Of a DNA stretch of 35,975 nt, positions 7,670-16,794 are shown piece after piece. Below the pieces are notes generated by a model. It did not search any database. It worked only from the letters and a program-made list of their open reading frames with translations, and was not told the DNA's origin. This stretch comes from an uncultured Maribacter sp. (GTDB lineage: Bacteria > Bacteroidota > Bacteroidia > Flavobacteriales > Flavobacteriaceae): the NCBI GenBank assembly GCA_938038975.1, contig CALHVP010000111.1, positions 1 to 35,975 on the forward strand, written 5' to 3'. Position numbers and translations under genes: made by a program. The number at the start of each line of letters is the position of its first letter. The first letter of the stretch is position 1.

Positions 7670-9637
7670 CTATTTAAAATTAAACCAAAAGCGAACACCA
7701 TCAGACGTTCTATCTGTATTTAGATTTGTTTGTAACTGATTCGCTAGACGATTCATTAAGCGTATACCCATAGAGGAATTTGCCCGTTCTTCCGTGTCTT
7801 CCGGTAAACCAACTCCGTTATCTGTATATTCGAAGAAACCTTCCTTTCCACCAATTTTTCTTAGATGAATATAAATTTTGCCATTCTCCTCATCATTGGG
7901 AAAGGCATATTTGAATGAATTGGAAACTAATTCATTAAGTATAAGACCAAAAGGTATAGCCCTATCTATATCCAACTCAACACCCTCTGCATCAATAGTA
8001 ATATTAATATTATGACCTCCTTTTTTGTATACCGATTGTACACTATTAATAAGACTTTCTATATACCCTTGCATTTCAATCACCGATAAATCATCGTTTT
8101 GATATAACTTCTGATGGATTAATGCCATTGCTTTAACTCTACTTTTTCCTTCTTCTAAGGCAGCAATTGCAGCTTTACTTCGCGTATTTTTAGTTTGTAA
8201 ACTAAGAAGGCTAGAAACCATCTGGAGGTTATTCTTTACTCTGTGATGTATTTCTTTAAGTAAAGAATCTTTTTCTATCAAAGAATTTTCAATGATATGC
8301 TTTTGTTCGGCTATTAGGCGTTGGTTTTTTATACTTTTAAGATAGGCATAAACTAAACCAGCAAAACCAAGTAATGTAAACACTAGGGAGATAAAAACAA
8401 GGCTTATATTTTTATCTTTTTCAATAATATCTATTCTAGATTTTTCCAATTCTAACTTCTGCTCGTCGATCAAGTTTTTAGAATTTTCTGCTTCTTGACT
8501 GATAATTGCCGTAAGCTGTTGTTTTTTAATCTTTGCGTCTTTATCGTCTATAGAGTCTCGTATTCTTATGTTACGTTTTAAATATGTCGTAGAGGTCTTA
8601 TAATCTCCTGTCCTATCGTAAAGAGCGGCGTATAGCCTGTTTTTCTTTAGGATGTTTGCTGTTTTAATAGGATTATCTATTTCCGTTAAATAATCGGTGG
8701 CTTTTTCATAATCCTTTAATTGAAGGTAACAATCTGCCAGTTCTAAAGAGTTCTCAATAAAATCTGAAGAAAATTTACCCTTGCTGTATTCATCTATAAT
8801 CGCAACACTTTCTTCTAAAAATGGTATCGCAATTTCATACTCCTTTTGCAACACATGGCATTTACCAATATTTCCAAGAATTTTACCTTTTAATAAATTC
8901 GCAGAAACAAGTTCTTCATCTGTTCTAACGCTTAAAATATCATTAAAATAAACATCTAGAAACGCATTTGCCTTTTTAAAAACAGTCAAGGCAGTAGGAA
9001 CAGATTTATCTAATCTTAAATAGTTACCTACATTGTTATTATAAATTGCTTTTGCAAAAAAATCACCCTCGTCGATAGTGTTTTTTTCTTGAATGATATA
9101 ATCATTCCTAGCCTTTACATACTGTCCAAGGTTAGCGTATATATCGTAAAAGGTAATATTTTCTGTAAGCCCAAGTTCTCTCTTTTTCCTTCGGATTTCA
9201 AATTGCCTGTCAAATAATTCTAGCTTAGAATAATTGGTATCCATTAACTCTAAAATACGAGTTTTGGTTTCCAAATTATAAAGCTTAAAATCATTGTAGA
9301 GCCCTTTTGAAATAGCTAAACTCCTTTCATAATCCCCCAAATCATGATAAATCTGAGATTGAATAAGTTGATAATTCACTACCCCTATAGAATCGTTCGT
9401 TTTTTCAGCTGTATTTAAATATACGTTTACAGAATCTAACCAATCGTAAGCGGAATTTTTATTATATCTGTTCTGTACCTTGAAGAAGAAAACAGAACGC
9501 TCCATTGCGCCTGGCCTTTCCTGAAACTCTGTAAAATAATCTTTGTCTTGTGATACCGATTCTTGCGCACTAATTGTGCAAACAAACATGAAGAAAAATG
9601 CAGTTCTAATAGCCCCCAAATAAAAGTGTCTTTTCAT
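7670..9637 (-). CDS. TPR-containing sensor histidine kinase, HisKA_2 type
   Basis: 655 aa. A signal peptide (about 1-24) is followed by a long periplasmic helical region (about 45-365) with TPR-like repeats, a coiled coil (about 365-408), one membrane helix (about 411-433), and a cytoplasmic kinase. The H-box is EIHHRVKNNLQ (H464/H465), typical of HisKA_2, followed by HATPase_c with N568 (N-box) and DNGVGLP at 606-612. It is a complete kinase. The nearest response regulator is the LytTR gene upstream (start 10808, separated by 406 bp), and pairing them is a reasonable inference. It has its own promoter region, described separately. The TPR ectodomain suggests sensing through protein-protein contacts rather than a small ligand. 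Confidence 0.9.
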   Translation of the reverse strand: MKRHFYLGAIRTAFFFMFVCTISAQESVSQDKDYFTEFQERPGAMERSVFFFKVQNRYNKNSAYDWLDSVNVYLNTAEKTNDSIGVVNYQLIQSQIYHDLGDYERSLAISKGLYNDFKLYNLETKTRILELMDTNYSKLELFDRQFEIRRKKRELGLTENITFYDIYANLGQYVKARNDYIIQEKNTIDEGDFFAKAIYNNNVGNYLRLDKSVPTALTVFKKANAFLDVYFNDILSVRTDEELVSANLLKGKILGNIGKCHVLQKEYEIAIPFLEESVAIIDEYSKGKFSSDFIENSLELADCYLQLKDYEKATDYLTEIDNPIKTANILKKNRLYAALYDRTGDYKTSTTYLKRNIRIRDSIDDKDAKIKKQQLTAIISQEAENSKNLIDEQKLELEKSRIDIIEKDKNISLVFISLVFTLLGFAGLVYAYLKSIKNQRLIAEQKHIIENSLIEKDSLLKEIHHRVKNNLQMVSSLLSLQTKNTRSKAAIAALEEGKSRVKAMALIHQKLYQNDDLSVIEMQGYIESLINSVQSVYKKGGHNINITIDAEGVELDIDRAIPFGLILNELVSNSFKYAFPNDEENGKIYIHLRKIGGKEGFFEYTDNGVGLPEDTEERANSSMGIRLMNRLANQLQTNLNTDRTSDGVRFWFNFK

Positions 9638-10043
9638 AGTATATACTACACCGTATCAAACATAATTATAATACTTGATTTTACTATTTATTTGTTGCGA
9701 ACAAAATAACAGATTCCGAACAAAAAAAATGATTTAAGATTTAGAAAACAACTCTGGAATCCTTTCCCTAATTACAAGACAGTACTTTTTTAACTTTAAA
9801 ATACTGACAAACAGGCACTTAAAAAACTAAATGCATTAGTAATTCATTGTAATTATATCACTTTTCTTTGCTATAAAAAACAGTAATTAACCTAATGAAC
9901 ATACAGATTTTGTTGTGTAAGTAATAAATTGTGTGGTTAGTTGGAAAAACTAAATACCCATTACAATCTCCTACATTGATGATAACTCATTTAGAGAAAT
10001 TCTAATTCACAACTGTGTGACCTACACGTTCAAAAGAAAAGAC
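9638..10043. other. 406-bp non-coding gap between response regulator and kinase genes
   Basis: AT-rich stretch with no credible reading frame and no hairpin with a U-tract that I can find behind the response-regulator stop. The kinase-proximal 90 bp hold the promoter-like element and direct repeat listed separately. Short ATTGTAAT / ATTACAAT inverted words occur near 9846 and 9961, too short to interpret. Nothing else stands out. Confidence 0.6.
9657..9725 (-). promoter_or_regulatory. Kinase promoter (-7 TATGTTTG) with upstream 9-bp direct repeat
   Basis: Minus-strand TATGTTTG at 9664-9657 fits the Bacteroidota TAnnTTTG -7 element and lies 19 nt before the kinase ATG. No good -33 element is at the expected distance. 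Upstream, CGAACAAAA (plus strand) is repeated at 9698-9706 and 9717-9725, period 19 bp. Relative to a start site a few bases past the -7 box, the copies lie near -50 and -70, positions typical of activator sites. A LytTR-type activator is a candidate. Confidence 0.45.
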
Positions 10044-10808
10044 CTATGAATTCATAGCTGAGATAATAAACTCTTTAAAGTCTTTAGAAATAGGTATGAG
10101 GGTATTATTTATCATAATATCCTTTGAGTTTATAGCATCTATATGATCCACATTTACTATGTAAGATTTATGTGCACGATAGAACTTATTCTGTGGAAGT
10201 TTTTCTAAATAATCCTTTAAAGGAGACCGAACTAAAAATTTCTTATCTACCGTATTTACCTCAAGATATACGTTATCTGCTTTGATAAATTGGATATCTC
10301 CGAACTGTATACGATAGTACAAATGTTGTTTCTTAACAAAAATGGAATCTTTTAATATTGAATTTGACATTGCAACATTATCTTCCACTTCGCCATCATT
10401 AGGGTTTGTCTTGTTTGCCGGCTGCTTACCATAAATAAAATTAGACAAGGCTATTTCTATTGAGGTATATAAATCTTGTTGCTCAAAAGGCTTTACCAAA
10501 TAACCATTTGGCTTAACAGTTTTTGCATTTTCTACCGTAGCTCTATCAGAGTTAGATGTAACGAAAATGAAAGGAATATCATAATTCTCTCTAATATGCT
10601 TTCCTAAATCTATTCCTGTTTTATCTGAAGCTAGGATGATGTCTATAAGAACTAAATCTACTTGTTTGGTTTTTAATACCTCAATAGCTTGCTCATATAC
10701 GATTACATTATCAACTATTTCATAGCCAATTTCCTCCAACATAGATTGCATATCATCAGCAATGATAACATTATCTTCTACAATAAGTATTTTAATAGCC
10801 TGCTCCAA
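10044..10808 (-). CDS. LytTR-family response regulator
   Basis: 254 aa. An N-terminal receiver domain (about 5-120) has the acidic pair at E11/D12, phospho-acceptor D56, T84 and K106 followed by proline. A linker is followed by a LytTR DNA-binding domain (about 155-252). It starts at TTG (10808): the in-frame codon two upstream is a TGA stop, so no longer form exists in this frame. An ATG seven bases upstream is out of frame and opens only a 7-codon ORF (see findings). The gene follows menA by 34 nt and is probably co-transcribed with it; the HisKA_2 kinase downstream is its likely partner. Targets are inferred from direct repeats at 3713-3745 and 9698-9725. Confidence 0.9.
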   Translation of the reverse strand: MEQAIKILIVEDNVIIADDMQSMLEEIGYEIVDNVIVYEQAIEVLKTKQVDLVLIDIILASDKTGIDLGKHIRENYDIPFIFVTSNSDRATVENAKTVKPNGYLVKPFEQQDLYTSIEIALSNFIYGKQPANKTNPNDGEVEDNVAMSNSILKDSIFVKKQHLYYRIQFGDIQFIKADNVYLEVNTVDKKFLVRSPLKDYLEKLPQNKFYRAHKSYIVNVDHIDAINSKDIMINNTLIPISKDFKEFIISAMNS

Positions 10809-10842
10809 AGTTCATAGTGGTTTAGATGGTTAACACTCAAAA

Positions 10843-11751
10843 TTACAAAAAATAAAGATAACTTATATAAAATAGAACGGCCATTAAAAAGGTGCTTAGG
10901 GCCAATTTCTTAAGCTCTGGGTCCAACAATTTTGGACTTGTGTTTTTTCTTACAAAACTTAGATGTAAAAAAATAGGAATAAAAGCAACCAAACAAATTA
11001 GCTGCGAGAAATGCCTATAATTTAAAAACGTAAAAATTGAAATAGCTAGAAAAGATACTACTAGCAAAATGGTATGATACTGTTTCCCATTTTCAAAACC
11101 CATTTTAACCACAACTGTGTTTTTTCCAGATTCTTTGTCGGATACAACATCTCGTAAATTATTAAGATTTAGTACTCCAACACTTAATAAACCTATACTT
11201 ATAGCGGGGAAAACAGCAGTTAATGGCACTGTTTTAATAAATAAAAACAAACTACCTAAGACCCCTACTAAACCAAAGAAGATAAAGACAAACACATCCC
11301 CCAACCCCCTATAACCATAAGCTTTGTTTCCTATTGTATAATTAATAGCTGCCCAAATACTTAAACCGCCAAGAACTAAAAATAAAAGGGATAAAAATAG
11401 ATTATCTACTCCGAAGGCGAAGTACAACAAAGCAATCACCAATAAAACATCTATAAGAATAGATACTAGGATACCTCTCTTCAGTGTTTTTCTAGAGAAT
11501 AACCCACTTTGTAAAGCTCTTTTAGGGCCTATCCTGTTTTCATTATCAGTACCCTTAACTCCATCACCGTAATCATTAGCAAAATTAGATGTTACCTGAA
11601 AACCAACTGTAGTAAAAATAGCAAGAGTAAAAACAAGATAATCTATGGTGGTATATAAACTGGCAATTCCAGTACCTACCAATATTCCAGAAATCGATAA
11701 TGGCAGCGTTCTTAGTCTAGCCGCATTAACCCAAGATTTCAAATTAGACAC
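10843..11751 (-). CDS. menA: 1,4-Dihydroxy-2-naphthoate polyprenyltransferase MenA
   Basis: 302 aa UbiA-superfamily membrane prenyltransferase with about eight or nine hydrophobic helices. The first Asp-rich motif is NFANDYGDG with D60 and D63, plus D69; the second is LRDVVSD. It joins DHNA to a polyprenyl diphosphate, giving demethylmenaquinone. The start is GTG at 11751, sharing one base with the TAG stop of the SPOR-protein gene (TAGTG), so translation is likely coupled. It precedes the LytTR regulator by 34 nt. MenA rather than UbiA is supported by the surrounding men genes. Confidence 0.94.
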   Translation of the reverse strand: MSNLKSWVNAARLRTLPLSISGILVGTGIASLYTTIDYLVFTLAIFTTVGFQVTSNFANDYGDGVKGTDNENRIGPKRALQSGLFSRKTLKRGILVSILIDVLLVIALLYFAFGVDNLFLSLLFLVLGGLSIWAAINYTIGNKAYGYRGLGDVFVFIFFGLVGVLGSLFLFIKTVPLTAVFPAISIGLLSVGVLNLNNLRDVVSDKESGKNTVVVKMGFENGKQYHTILLVVSFLAISIFTFLNYRHFSQLICLVAFIPIFLHLSFVRKNTSPKLLDPELKKLALSTFLMAVLFYISYLYFL

Positions 11752-12353
11752 TAGTATGGATCTTCAATCTGAATACGCTTACCTTCTTTATACGAAGCTA
11801 CAAAAGCGTCATCAAAACCTAATGAGACCAACTGCTTTCTAAAAGATTGTGCTTCAGAAAGGGTCTCAAAGTTCCCTAGTGAATAAGAGTAGAATGGATT
11901 TGTTTTAACAAACAAGGTGTTTGTTAAAGCCTCTGAAGCTAAGGTTACATTATTATCCACAAAAGATTTTACCTGTACTGAATATATTTTCTCTTTTTCT
12001 AAAAACTCTTTGGCGAGATAGAATTCCTTAACCAAACTTAGCTCATCGTTTTGAGCTTTCAAACTATTTATCCTAGTCTTGATAGCGTCTAAACTATCAA
12101 TGGAAACCAATAGATTGTTGTTTTGTCTTTCATAGTTATTAGACATGCTCCAACCTGCTGCTAGGGAACCAAAGGCTAAGCCTCCAATTAGAAAAAAAGT
12201 GGTAATACCCGCGAAAATATTACGTTGTATTTTGCTTTTTTTAAGCTCTTTATTCTTGAACTTAATTTGGTCCAAAAGACGTTCGTTAATAATCTGGGCT
12301 TTGTCCACATCTTTATGAAGCTCCAATAAATCACTCTCTTCAATAAACGGCAT
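11751..12353 (-). CDS. Membrane-anchored SPOR-domain-like protein
   Basis: 200 aa. A charged cytoplasmic N-terminus (1-45, helical), one membrane helix (about 46-68), a coiled-coil stretch (about 72-120), then a C-terminal SPOR-like module (about 150-195) with the pattern YSLGNFETLSEAQSFRKQL. SPOR domains bind denuded peptidoglycan at division sites, so a periplasmic cell-envelope role is likely, but the match is by pattern only. The stop codon overlaps the menA GTG start by one base. Why a SPOR-like protein is coupled to menA is unclear. Confidence 0.75.
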   Translation of the reverse strand: MPFIEESDLLELHKDVDKAQIINERLLDQIKFKNKELKKSKIQRNIFAGITTFFLIGGLAFGSLAAGWSMSNNYERQNNNLLVSIDSLDAIKTRINSLKAQNDELSLVKEFYLAKEFLEKEKIYSVQVKSFVDNNVTLASEALTNTLFVKTNPFYSYSLGNFETLSEAQSFRKQLVSLGFDDAFVASYKEGKRIQIEDPY

Positions 12354-12534
12354 TTGATACTATTTTTTAGTGCTTAACTCTCTAAATGTAATCAAAAAAC
12401 ACATCTAAAAAACAAAGCTTATATAATTTTCAACAAAAATAATGGATATAGCTGATTATACCTACAAAAAATGTTGAGATTTAGCAGTCATAAAACTGAA
12501 ATACAACTTGTTAAGCATAAAAAAGTGAAACATA
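12354..12534. other. Non-coding gap between cvfB and the SPOR gene
   Basis: 181 bp, AT-rich, no reading frame of interest. I see no strong hairpin with a T-run behind the cvfB stop and no clear TAnnTTTG element in front of the SPOR gene. Nothing else is recognisable. Confidence 0.5.
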
Positions 12535-13371
12535 TTATTCAGCAATCAAACGAACCCCACCTTCTTCAAGTTGGATTTTTTTAGCTTTATATAGCGTTCC
12601 TATACCTTTTTTAAAGGTTTTCTTACTCATCTGCATGATATCCCTAATTTCTTCTGGATTAGACTTGTCATGAAGCCTTAAAAAACCACCCTTTGCTTTA
12701 ATGATTTCGTAAATTTTATTTGCAGCTGGTTCCAATACTCTACTGCCTAGTGGCTGCAATGAAATATCAATTTTATTATCCTTTCTTATGGTCTTAATGC
12801 AACCAGGAATTACATCACCTATATTAATGGTTTTAAATACTTCATTAAAATAAACGAGCCCTTTGTGTTTTTCATTTACAATTACTTCCCAACCTAAATC
12901 GGTTTGGCGTGTGACTACTAAATCTACTTGATCCCATTCTCGTAAATCTAAGGTATCGTTACTAAGAAATTTATCAAGTTTATTAGATGCTACTAACCGT
13001 CCAGATCTATGATCTAAGTAACAATGAACTACATACCATTGTCCTTCTTTCATTTTATCCCGTTGCTCTCTAAATGGCACTAGTAGATGTTTTTCTAGCC
13101 CCCATTGCATAAAAGCACCAAATTCGTTTATCTCTGCCACTTGCAACAGTCTAAACTCCCCAAGCATTATATAAGGTTCTAAGGTGGTTGCTACCGGTCT
13201 TTCGTCATAATCTAAATAACAAAAAACTTCAATAGTTTGGCCTATTTCATAATTCTCAGGAACATATTTATTAGGCAATAACACATCATTATCCTCGTCA
13301 TCACCTAAAAAAAGGCCCACACTAGTATCCCGAAGGATTTCCAATTTATTTTTTCTCCCTAATTCAATCAT
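12535..13371 (-). CDS. cvfB: CvfB-like S1 RNA-binding protein
   Basis: 278 aa. The N-terminal half comprises S1-like OB folds (for example IGQTIEVFCYLDYDERP near 42-58 and GEFRLLQV near 111). A further S1-type segment (GDVIPGCIKTIRKDNKIDISL) is followed by a C-terminal winged-helix-like region (about 215-278) ending RLIAE. This matches the CvfB/YitL family, first linked to virulence regulation in Staphylococcus and able to bind RNA. Length is typical. It is followed by a 181-bp gap to the SPOR gene and preceded by an intrinsic terminator of the DUF2853 gene, so it probably has its own promoter between 13372 and 13435. Confidence 0.88.
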   Translation of the reverse strand: MIELGRKNKLEILRDTSVGLFLGDDEDNDVLLPNKYVPENYEIGQTIEVFCYLDYDERPVATTLEPYIMLGEFRLLQVAEINEFGAFMQWGLEKHLLVPFREQRDKMKEGQWYVVHCYLDHRSGRLVASNKLDKFLSNDTLDLREWDQVDLVVTRQTDLGWEVIVNEKHKGLVYFNEVFKTINIGDVIPGCIKTIRKDNKIDISLQPLGSRVLEPAANKIYEIIKAKGGFLRLHDKSNPEEIRDIMQMSKKTFKKGIGTLYKAKKIQLEEGGVRLIAE

Positions 13372-13435
13372 AGTGCAAAATTACATTATATATTCGGCAA
13401 GAGCACTTTCTTGACATTCTAGTTCCCTATTAAAC

Positions 13436-13466
13436 AAAAAAAAATCGTTTCAATGAAACGATTTTT
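13436..13466 (-). terminator. Intrinsic terminator behind the DUF2853 gene
   Basis: A perfect 12-bp stem (13440-13451 with 13455-13466; core AATCGTTTC / GAAACGATT) closes a 3-nt loop. On the minus strand it runs into a stretch of T (plus-strand A run at 13436-13444). It lies 22 bases past the DUF2853 stop and would end that transcript before cvfB. Confidence 0.85.
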
Positions 13467-13487
13467 CCCTTAAACTAATATCTATTA

Positions 13488-13826
13488 CTAGTATATTGAA
13501 GCTTTTTTAAAGTGCTTACAAAGCATATAGTAAACTACAGCTCTGTGCTTGTTCCTGTTAGCAGAACCATATTTTTCCATTACTGTCTTAATAGCTTCCA
13601 TTAAAGAAGGGCTATCTGCCATACCTAATTTTTTAATCAAGTAATTATTCTTTACAGTTTCAAGTTCTTTATCATCTCCACCGGATACTTTAGAAGCATC
13701 TAGATTATAAATTGATGGGCCTAAACCTACAGTTACCTTAGTAAGTAAATCCATATCAGCACTTTCTCCAAACTTATCTTTGATGTCGGCTGCGTATTTT
13801 GCAATTAAATCATCTCTTTTACTCAT
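13488..13826 (-). CDS. DUF2853-family protein
   Basis: 112 aa, soluble, helical, no signal peptide. It matches the DUF2853 pattern I know, with DMDLLTKVT, LGPSIYNLDAS, ETVKNNYLIKKLG and a basic C-terminus. The function is unknown. It follows menD by 53 nt and is closed by a strong terminator, so it is probably the last gene of the menI-menF-menD transcript. I cannot say whether it contributes to quinone synthesis. Confidence 0.88.
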   Translation of the reverse strand: MSKRDDLIAKYAADIKDKFGESADMDLLTKVTVGLGPSIYNLDASKVSGGDDKELETVKNNYLIKKLGMADSPSLMEAIKTVMEKYGSANRNKHRAVVYYMLCKHFKKASIY

Positions 13827-13879
13827 AATTGTTTAGTGTTTTAATAATAGTTAAGTGTTTAATTATAGTTACTAGTCCC

Positions 13880-15631
13880 CTAAGATATAAAATGAAAGTA
13901 ATCCATCAAAATTTTATCATTCAATAATCTAGGTGTCTCTACCTCTATTAGTTTTGCGCCATTAGAAGAATCAAAAAAACTAGATAAGGCGCTCTTTAAG
14001 GTAGCGCCGTCATTAACTTTAAAATAGTCTAAACCATACATATCACATAGAGACGATGCATTTAGCTTATGAGTAGTTTCAAAAAATCGTTGAAAATTAT
14101 CAGAATCATCTCTTCCAGGTAATATTCTAAAAATACCACCACCACTATTATTTATGACGATAATTCTAAAATCATCTCTTATATAATCATTCCACAACGC
14201 ATTACTATCGTAGAAAAAACTTAAATCTCCAGTTACCAATAACGTTGGCATTTTCTCATATTGTGACGCTCCTATAGCAGTCGAAGTACTCCCGTCAATA
14301 CCACTTGTTCCTCTATTACAGAATACGTTAATTGATGGCTTTATTTCAAATAATTGAGCATATCTTATGGTAGAACTATTTGCTAAGTGTAATTGATATT
14401 TAGGCGGAATACTATCTAATATGGTCTTGAAAGCAGAAAAGTCTGTAAATGGAATTTGCTCCAAGTATTCCTTTTGTTTAATTAAATACCTTGACCTAAT
14501 CTTATCCCAATGGTTAAAATAACTGCTTTTTATAGATCCAGTGTTATTATAAAACGCATTCAAAACGGTACTAATAGTTGTTTTTAAATGGGCATCTAGA
14601 CAATAGAACGTATCATTTGCTTTTGTTTCTCCAATATGCCAATGATGTTCTGGAGTATATTGTCTTAAAAAAGCCTTTATTTTTTTAGATACTATAAGCC
14701 CTCCAAATGTTAAAAGAATATCCGGCTGTAAGGCTTTAAATTGATCCTCCTTGTTCGTGGATAATTCTATTGGAGCAATCAACGTATCAATACTGTTAAA
14801 GAACCTAGGATGATGTAAGTTAGAAGTTGTCTCTGTTAGAACTAATACAGATGGGTCACTCCCTAAACTATCTAAAAGGGATTGTTCTACCATATTAGGT
14901 GGGTTCACGCCCACTAGCACTATTTTTTGCTTAGCAGTATTCCAAATTTCAGTATAAGACTCTAAAGCTATACTAGTCTCATTTTCTTTAGAGACTATAG
15001 TTTGTTCGGATACTATACAAGGAGCATCATTAAATTCATACAAAGGCTCTTCAAAAGGCACATTAATATGAACAGGTAATAGCTTTCTTCTAGCTGTATG
15101 AATTGCCGTATTAATTTCTATATTATTAAAGGCTTGCACCTCTTTTTGTTCTTTTTTTAAATCTTTATTTACAATCCATTCTGGCTTGTAACGCATTATT
15201 CTTTCTGTTGCGTGTGAAACGTCTTGTTTTAGATTTGCATTATATCCAATATGACGATTAAAAACATTGTCTTGACGAATCGTCTGGCCATCACCAACAT
15301 CAATCTTATAAGAAGGTCTATCCGCAGAAATTACAACTAATGGAATTTCACTATAATACCCCTCTGCAACCGCAGGGTAATAATTTAACAACGCACTACC
15401 AGAGGTACAAACTACCGCAACAGGTTTACCAATATTCTGAGCCATACCTAAAGCAAAAAAAGCGGCACAGCGCTCATCTACGATACTATAGCATGAAAAA
15501 AAGGAATCTTCAGTAAAGGAAATTGTTAATGGTGCGTTTCTAGAACCTGGAGAAATAACGATATTAGAAATACCGTTCTCCTTGCATTGTGCGATAACGG
15601 TTTGCGCTAATGGAATGGAAGAATATTTCAT
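13880..15631 (-). CDS. menD: SEPHCHC synthase MenD
   Basis: 583 aa thiamine-diphosphate enzyme that condenses 2-oxoglutarate and isochorismate. SPGSRN is at 27-32, the TPP-activating glutamate at E53 (VDERCAAFFA), and the C-terminal TPP/Mg motif starts with GD at 468 and reaches NN at 494-495. GRDDSDNF near 506-514 fits the active-site lid seen in MenD. Length is normal. It lies 49 nt downstream of menF and 53 nt upstream of DUF2853, all on the minus strand, consistent with one operon. Confidence 0.96.
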   Translation of the reverse strand: MKYSSIPLAQTVIAQCKENGISNIVISPGSRNAPLTISFTEDSFFSCYSIVDERCAAFFALGMAQNIGKPVAVVCTSGSALLNYYPAVAEGYYSEIPLVVISADRPSYKIDVGDGQTIRQDNVFNRHIGYNANLKQDVSHATERIMRYKPEWIVNKDLKKEQKEVQAFNNIEINTAIHTARRKLLPVHINVPFEEPLYEFNDAPCIVSEQTIVSKENETSIALESYTEIWNTAKQKIVLVGVNPPNMVEQSLLDSLGSDPSVLVLTETTSNLHHPRFFNSIDTLIAPIELSTNKEDQFKALQPDILLTFGGLIVSKKIKAFLRQYTPEHHWHIGETKANDTFYCLDAHLKTTISTVLNAFYNNTGSIKSSYFNHWDKIRSRYLIKQKEYLEQIPFTDFSAFKTILDSIPPKYQLHLANSSTIRYAQLFEIKPSINVFCNRGTSGIDGSTSTAIGASQYEKMPTLLVTGDLSFFYDSNALWNDYIRDDFRIIVINNSGGGIFRILPGRDDSDNFQRFFETTHKLNASSLCDMYGLDYFKVNDGATLKSALSSFFDSSNGAKLIEVETPRLLNDKILMDYFHFIS

Positions 15632-15680
15632 GTCCTACAAAAATACGATTTGGAAGGCTGCAATCCCAATTGTAAAGCGA

Positions 15681-16793
15681 CTAACTGAATAGTATCCGCA
15701 ACATAGTTTGTGCCTTACTTTGTGTTTCCATCCATTCTTTTTCAACATCTGAATCTTGGGTAACACCTCCACCAACATAAACTAAGGCATTATCCTTTAC
15801 CAACTGCATACAACGTAGATTAACAAAGAGCTCAGATGCAGTAGTAACAGATCTATATGCACTGTTTTCCTGATTTTTCTGATTTCTATTACGTGTACGA
15901 TTTGTTTTAAAATTTAACTCTCCAAGAAAACCCGTATAATAACTACGGCGATATTGCTCATTTTCAAGAATAAAGCTCCTTGCTTCATTTAACGGTAAGC
16001 CACAGACTGCAGGTGTTGGGTGTAAAGCCGTTACTAGTTCTTTTAATTGTCCTTTAGAAAATCTACCCGTTATCTTAGTTCTTAGGTGCCATAGGTGACC
16101 AGCCTTAACCGTTTCTGCTTCTGAATAACGAACTTCTTTTATTTTATGCTCAAGTACTTCTTTGATATAATCGGTAACTAATTGCTGTTCATCCAGTTCT
16201 TTCACAGTCCATTTAGGTTCATTCTCCCCTATTTTCTGGGTCTGTGTTCCTGCTAATGACATGGTTGTAAATTCCAAGCCTCTCGTCTTAATTAATATTT
16301 CTGGAGTAGCACCTAACCACATACCTACTTTAGGATGATACCACAGATAACAAAAGGCATTGGGATAGGTTTTTAGAAGTTGACCAAACAACTTTAAAAC
16401 AGGCTTGGTTTGTTTAACACTTATATATCTAGAGAGTACAATTTTTTTACATTTTCCAGATTTTATTTCTAAAATTGCTTTCTCTAGGAGTGTTTTATAT
16501 CTTTCTTCTTCTATAGCACTTACTTGTGCCTCCTCGCTTTTAAACACTGTACCTAACACCTCATCTTCAAGTGCAATACTATGAACCTCATCTGATCTTA
16601 AAAGTATAGGAGCCTCATCTGCCATAAAAGGAGCAAATACAAAACCATTCTCCGTATAATCTGTTACTTTATGAACAGCATCGTCAAATTGAAACATTGC
16701 ATTTAAAATATGTTCTCCAGGTTTACTGTAAAGAACAAACGGCAATGATTCATCTAACTGAACTTTTGTACGATCAAAAATTGTGCTTAACAT
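15681..16793 (-). CDS. menF: Isochorismate synthase MenF
   Basis: 370 aa chorismate-utilising enzyme catalysing chorismate to isochorismate, the entry step to menaquinone. Visible motifs are KIVLSR (K117), SLAGTQ (179-184), a conserved acidic position in DEQQLV near 202, HPTPAVCGLP (258-267), FVNLRCMQ (323-330) and YVGGGVTQDSD. A polar Arg/Asn/Gln-rich loop (about 297-310) sits between the GELNF strand and the last catalytic strands. Only 1 nt separates it from the upstream thioesterase stop. Salicylate or anthranilate synthase alternatives are unlikely given menD directly downstream. Confidence 0.93.
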   Translation of the reverse strand: MLSTIFDRTKVQLDESLPFVLYSKPGEHILNAMFQFDDAVHKVTDYTENGFVFAPFMADEAPILLRSDEVHSIALEDEVLGTVFKSEEAQVSAIEEERYKTLLEKAILEIKSGKCKKIVLSRYISVKQTKPVLKLFGQLLKTYPNAFCYLWYHPKVGMWLGATPEILIKTRGLEFTTMSLAGTQTQKIGENEPKWTVKELDEQQLVTDYIKEVLEHKIKEVRYSEAETVKAGHLWHLRTKITGRFSKGQLKELVTALHPTPAVCGLPLNEARSFILENEQYRRSYYTGFLGELNFKTNRTRNRNQKNQENSAYRSVTTASELFVNLRCMQLVKDNALVYVGGGVTQDSDVEKEWMETQSKAQTMLRILFS

Positions 16794-16794
16794 A

